From positions 144,264-208,263 of the forward strand of contig NZ_JADUCM010000005.1 in assembly GCF_016009175.1 (NCBI RefSeq): 64,000 nucleotides of DNA. Direction: 5' to 3'. A program made the translations under genes and the position numbers. Every line of letters starts with the position of its first letter. The stretch's first letter is position 1. This DNA is from Pseudomonas alkylphenolica (lineage in GTDB: Bacteria > Pseudomonadota > Gammaproteobacteria > Pseudomonadales > Pseudomonadaceae). Positions 61,535-64,000 of this stretch are shown in pieces. The notes under the pieces were generated by a model, which did not search any database, was not told the DNA's origin, and saw nothing but the letters and a program-made list of their open reading frames with translations.

Positions 61535-62746
61535 ATGACACCCGTTCTAAAGCTGTTGAACCGTACCAGCCTGGTAGTGCAGATCATGATCGGCCTGGTG
61601 GCCGGCATTGCCCTGGCCCTGATCGCGCCTGAAGTTGCGATGAACCTCGGCTTCATCGGCAAGGTGTTCGTCTCCGCCCTGAAGGCCGTGGCGCCAGTGC
61701 TGGTGTTCATTCTGGTGATGGCCTCCATCGCCAACCACAAGCACGGCACCGAAACCCACATCCGCCCGATCCTGGTGCTGTATCTGTTCGGTACCTTTGC
61801 CGCAGCCGTGGTCGCGGTGGTCGCCAGCATGGCCTTCCCGTCACACTTGGCCCTGAGCACCTCCGAAGTGGCCCTTAGCGCCCCGGGTGGCATCACCGAA
61901 GTGCTGCAAAGCCTGCTGCTTAGCGTGGTCGACAACCCGGTGAGCGCGCTGATGAACGCCAATTTCATCGGTATCCTGGCGTGGGCCATCGGCCTCGGTG
62001 TGGCGATTCGTCATGCCGGCCAGACCACCCGCACCGTGGTTGAAGACCTGTCCAACGGCGTGACCCTGATCGTGCGTGTGGTCATCCGCTTTGCCCCGCT
62101 GGGCATTTTCGGCCTGGTGGCCTCGACCCTGGCGCAGTCGGGCCTGAATGCACTGCTCGGTTACCTGCACCTGCTGGCTGTGCTGATCGGCTGCATGCTG
62201 TTTGTCGCGCTGGTGATGAACCCGCTGATCGTGTTCTGGAAAATCCGTCGCAACCCTTACCCGCTGGTGCTGCTGTGCCTGCGTGAAAGCGGTATCACGG
62301 CCTTTTTCACCCGTAGCTCGGCCGCCAACATCCCGGTCAACCTGGCCTTGAGCGAGCGCCTGGGGCTGCATGAAGACACCTACTCGGTGTCGATCCCGTT
62401 GGGTGCAACCATCAACATGGCCGGCGCCGCCATCACCATTACCGTGCTGACCCTGGCCGCCGTGCATACCCTGGGCATAGCCGTCGACATCCCCACCGCC
62501 ATCCTGCTCAGCGTCGTCGCCGCCGTCTGCGCCTGTGGCGCTTCGGGTGTCGCCGGCGGTTCGCTGCTGCTGATCCCGCTGGCCTGCAGTCTGTTCGGCA
62601 TTCCCAGCGAAATCGCCATGCAGGTAGTGGCCGTCGGCTTCATCATCGGGGTGCTGCAAGACTCGGCGGAAACCGCGCTGAACTCCTCCACCGACGTGCT
62701 GTTCACCGCTGCGGCGTGCATGGCCGAAGAACGTCGCGCCTCCTGA
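61535..62746 (+). CDS. sstT: Sodium:serine/threonine symporter
   Basis: A 403-residue dicarboxylate/amino acid:cation symporter of the SstT branch. Multiple hydrophobic segments, the [20 protein letters not shown] stretch, [20 protein letters not shown] (serine-rich re-entrant loop) and [18 protein letters not shown] (NMxG-type motif) are present. It has its own terminator and lies upstream of yceH. Confidence 0.95.
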   Translation: MTPVLKLLNRTSLVVQIMIGLVAGIALALIAPEVAMNLGFIGKVFVSALKAVAPVLVFILVMASIANHKHGTETHIRPILVLYLFGTFAAAVVAVVASMAFPSHLALSTSEVALSAPGGITEVLQSLLLSVVDNPVSALMNANFIGILAWAIGLGVAIRHAGQTTRTVVEDLSNGVTLIVRVVIRFAPLGIFGLVASTLAQSGLNALLGYLHLLAVLIGCMLFVALVMNPLIVFWKIRRNPYPLVLLCLRESGITAFFTRSSAANIPVNLALSERLGLHEDTYSVSIPLGATINMAGAAITITVLTLAAVHTLGIAVDIPTAILLSVVAAVCACGASGVAGGSLLLIPLACSLFGIPSEIAMQVVAVGFIIGVLQDSAETALNSSTDVLFTAAACMAEERRAS

Positions 62747-62754
62747 GCCAGACC

Positions 62755-62790
62755 GCTGCCGGTGCGCCTGCACCGGCAGCTTGTGTTTTA
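62755..62790 (+). terminator. Terminator of sstT
   Basis: Eleven-base stem GCTGCCGGTGC/GCACCGGCAGC with a four-base loop, followed by TTGTGTTTTA. Confidence 0.9.
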
Positions 62791-62840
62791 CCCTGTCCCG
62801 CACCTAGGCTAGTGGCCTTACTTCGCATAGAGACAGGGTC

Positions 62841-63485
62841 ATGTCCGACGAACTCCACTCCCCTTCCGAAGCCCGCTTCACCCCCATCGAGGTCCGCGTG
62901 CTCGGCTCGCTGATCGAAAAGCAGGCCACCAGCCCGGAAACCTACCCGCTGACCTTGAACGCCCTGGTACTGGCCTGCAACCAGAAGACCAGCCGCGAGC
63001 CGGTGCTGAACCTCAGCCAGGGCCAGGTGGGCCAGGCCCTGCGCGCCCTTGAAGGCCAGGGCCTGACCCGTCTGCAGATGGGCAGCCGCGCCGACCGCTG
63101 GGAGCAGCGTGTCGACAAGGCGCTGGAGCTGGTGCCGGCGCAGGTCACCCTGCTGGGCCTGATGTTTTTGCGCGGCCCGCAGACAGTCAACGAACTGCTC
63201 ACCCGCAGCAACCGCATGCATGATTTCGAGGACAGCGAGCAGGTCGTGCATCAGCTCGAGCGCCTGATTGCCCGTGGCTTTGCCTTGCACCTGCCACGCC
63301 AGGCCGGCCAGCGTGAGGACCGCTACACCCATGCGCTGGGTGATCCGGCGGAAATCGACGCCATTCTTGCTGCCCGCCAGCAAGGGCCGGAGCGCAGTGG
63401 CGGCGGCGCGGTGTCGGTGGAGCGCATCGAGGCGCTGGAGGCGCGGATTGCTGCGCTGGAAGAACGGCTGGCGGCGCTGGAGTAA
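62841..63485 (+). CDS. yceH: DUF480 winged-helix protein YceH
   Basis: A 214-residue cytoplasmic protein of the DUF480/YceH family, made of two tandem winged-helix domains. Features are [35 protein letters not shown] sequence, [13 protein letters not shown], and the second domain [26 protein letters not shown], ending in a coiled-coil ([20 protein letters not shown]). Function unknown though widespread. It is followed by the 110-bp repeat array. Confidence 0.93.
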   Translation: MSDELHSPSEARFTPIEVRVLGSLIEKQATSPETYPLTLNALVLACNQKTSREPVLNLSQGQVGQALRALEGQGLTRLQMGSRADRWEQRVDKALELVPAQVTLLGLMFLRGPQTVNELLTRSNRMHDFEDSEQVVHQLERLIARGFALHLPRQAGQREDRYTHALGDPAEIDAILAARQQGPERSGGGAVSVERIEALEARIAALEERLAALE

Positions 63486-63490
63486 CCCGC

Positions 63491-64000
63491 TGAAGGTGCC
63501 AGGCTTGCCGACGAACCGGGCTCTGCGGTTTGCCAGCCTTACCGCGTCATCGTTCTTCGCGGGCAAGCCTCGCTCCTACAGGTGGTCTGAGCTTGTTTGC
63601 TGTAGGAGCCAGGCTTGCCGGCGAAACGGGCTCTGCGGTGTGTCAGCCTTACCGCGTCAGCGTTCTTCGCGGGCAAGCCTCGCTCCTACAGGTGGTCTGA
63701 GCTTGTTTGCTGTAGGAGCCAGGCTTGCCGGCGAAATGGGCCCCGCGATGTGCCTGCCTTATTGCGTCATCGTTCTTCGCGGGCAAGCCTCGCTCCTACA
63801 GGTGGCCGGAGCTTGTTTGCTGTAGGAGCCAGGCTTGCCGGCGAAATGGGCCCCGCGATGTGCCTGCCTTACTGCGTCATCGTTCTTCGCGGGCAAGCCT
63901 CGCTCCTACAGGTGGTCTGAGCTTGTTTGCTGTAGGAGCCAGGCTTGCCGGCGAAACGGGCTCTGCGGTGTGTCAGCCTTACCGCGTCAGCGTTCTTCGC
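63491..64000. repeat. 110-bp tandem REP-pair array, runs off the window
   Basis: Five copies of a 110-base unit start at about 63491, 63601, 63711, 63821 and 63931 (last one cut by the window edge). Each contains two facing REP arms (GTAGGAGCCAGGCTTGCCGG and CGGGCAAGCCTCGCTCCTAC) and a spacer GCTTGTTTGC between units. Copies 2 and 5 share one spacer version (AACGGGCTCTGCGG) and copies 3 and 4 another (AATGGGCCCCGCGA). No gene is seen; short open frames through it are just the repeat being translated. Confidence 0.95.

Noticed and set aside
63491..64000. CRISPR array or coding repeats after yceH
   Set aside because: The 110-base units are nearly identical throughout with no unique spacers of constant length, and contain facing REP arms; open frames through them only translate the repeat.

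Overview
The window is a chromosomal segment of a Pseudomonas, most likely from the P. putida/P. fluorescens group. The evidence is the GC-rich coding sequence, a gene order familiar from Pseudomonas chromosomes (purA-hisZ-hflC-hflK-hflX-hfq-miaA-mutL-amiB-tsaE-nnrD/queG, orn/rsgA, motAB, rhodanese-psd-serB, parC/parE-cpdA-nudF, thiC, waaA, hldE) and many REP-type inverted repeats built around 'CTTGCCGGCGAA / TTCGCGGGCAAG' cores. Almost all of it is housekeeping DNA. No prophage, integrase, transposase, CRISPR array or multi-gene defence island is visible.

Layout. 0.1-2.7 kb: periplasmic binding protein and permease of a ferric-iron type ABC importer (no ATPase gene here). 2.8-4.8 kb: a chemoreceptor. 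4.9-17.1 kb: a long leftward block for purine and histidine synthesis, HflKC protease control, HflX, the RNA chaperone Hfq, tRNA modification (MiaA, TsaE), mismatch repair (MutL), cell-wall amidase and NAD(P)HX repair. 17.2-20.7 kb: QueG, a TRIC/YadS-type membrane protein, Orn and RsgA. 20.9-21.4 kb: a solitary TIR-domain gene between rsgA and motB. 21.5-30.6 kb: flagellar stator genes motAB, an HDOD protein, rhodanese, Psd, SerB, a membrane protein and a PqiC-like lipoprotein. 30.8-39.2 kb: a leftward group running nudF, DUF1249, cpdA, yqiA, parE, a phytase/esterase-like protein, a retropepsin-like protease and parC. 39.3-45.2 kb: a RsiV-like lipoprotein, cytX, thiC under a TPP riboswitch, and a TolC-family protein. 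45.3-52.4 kb: waaA, a LysR regulator divergent from an SMR efflux gene, an FAD oxidoreductase/aldo-keto reductase/Nudix-like set, and hldE. 52.6-64 kb: an isolated paaZ, a lipoprotein, tRNA-Val(GAC), a gamma-glutamylputrescine oxidase-like enzyme, a C39-like lipoprotein, TerC, small genes, nhaR, an MFS transporter, sstT, yceH, and a 110-bp tandem repeat array running off the window end.

The least ordinary observations are: (1) the TIR protein, whose expected catalytic glutamate is glutamine; (2) a C39-peptidase-like lipoprotein that lacks both the catalytic Cys and His; (3) a stack of perfect GC hairpins with a G10/C9 tract directly upstream of paaZ, at a point where familiar synteny after hldE stops; (4) a protein with a degenerate Nudix box beside hldE; (5) a perfect 8-bp inverted repeat next to the start codon of a LysR gene; (6) five copies of a 110-bp REP-pair repeat after yceH. 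I do not see a clearly new multi-gene system.
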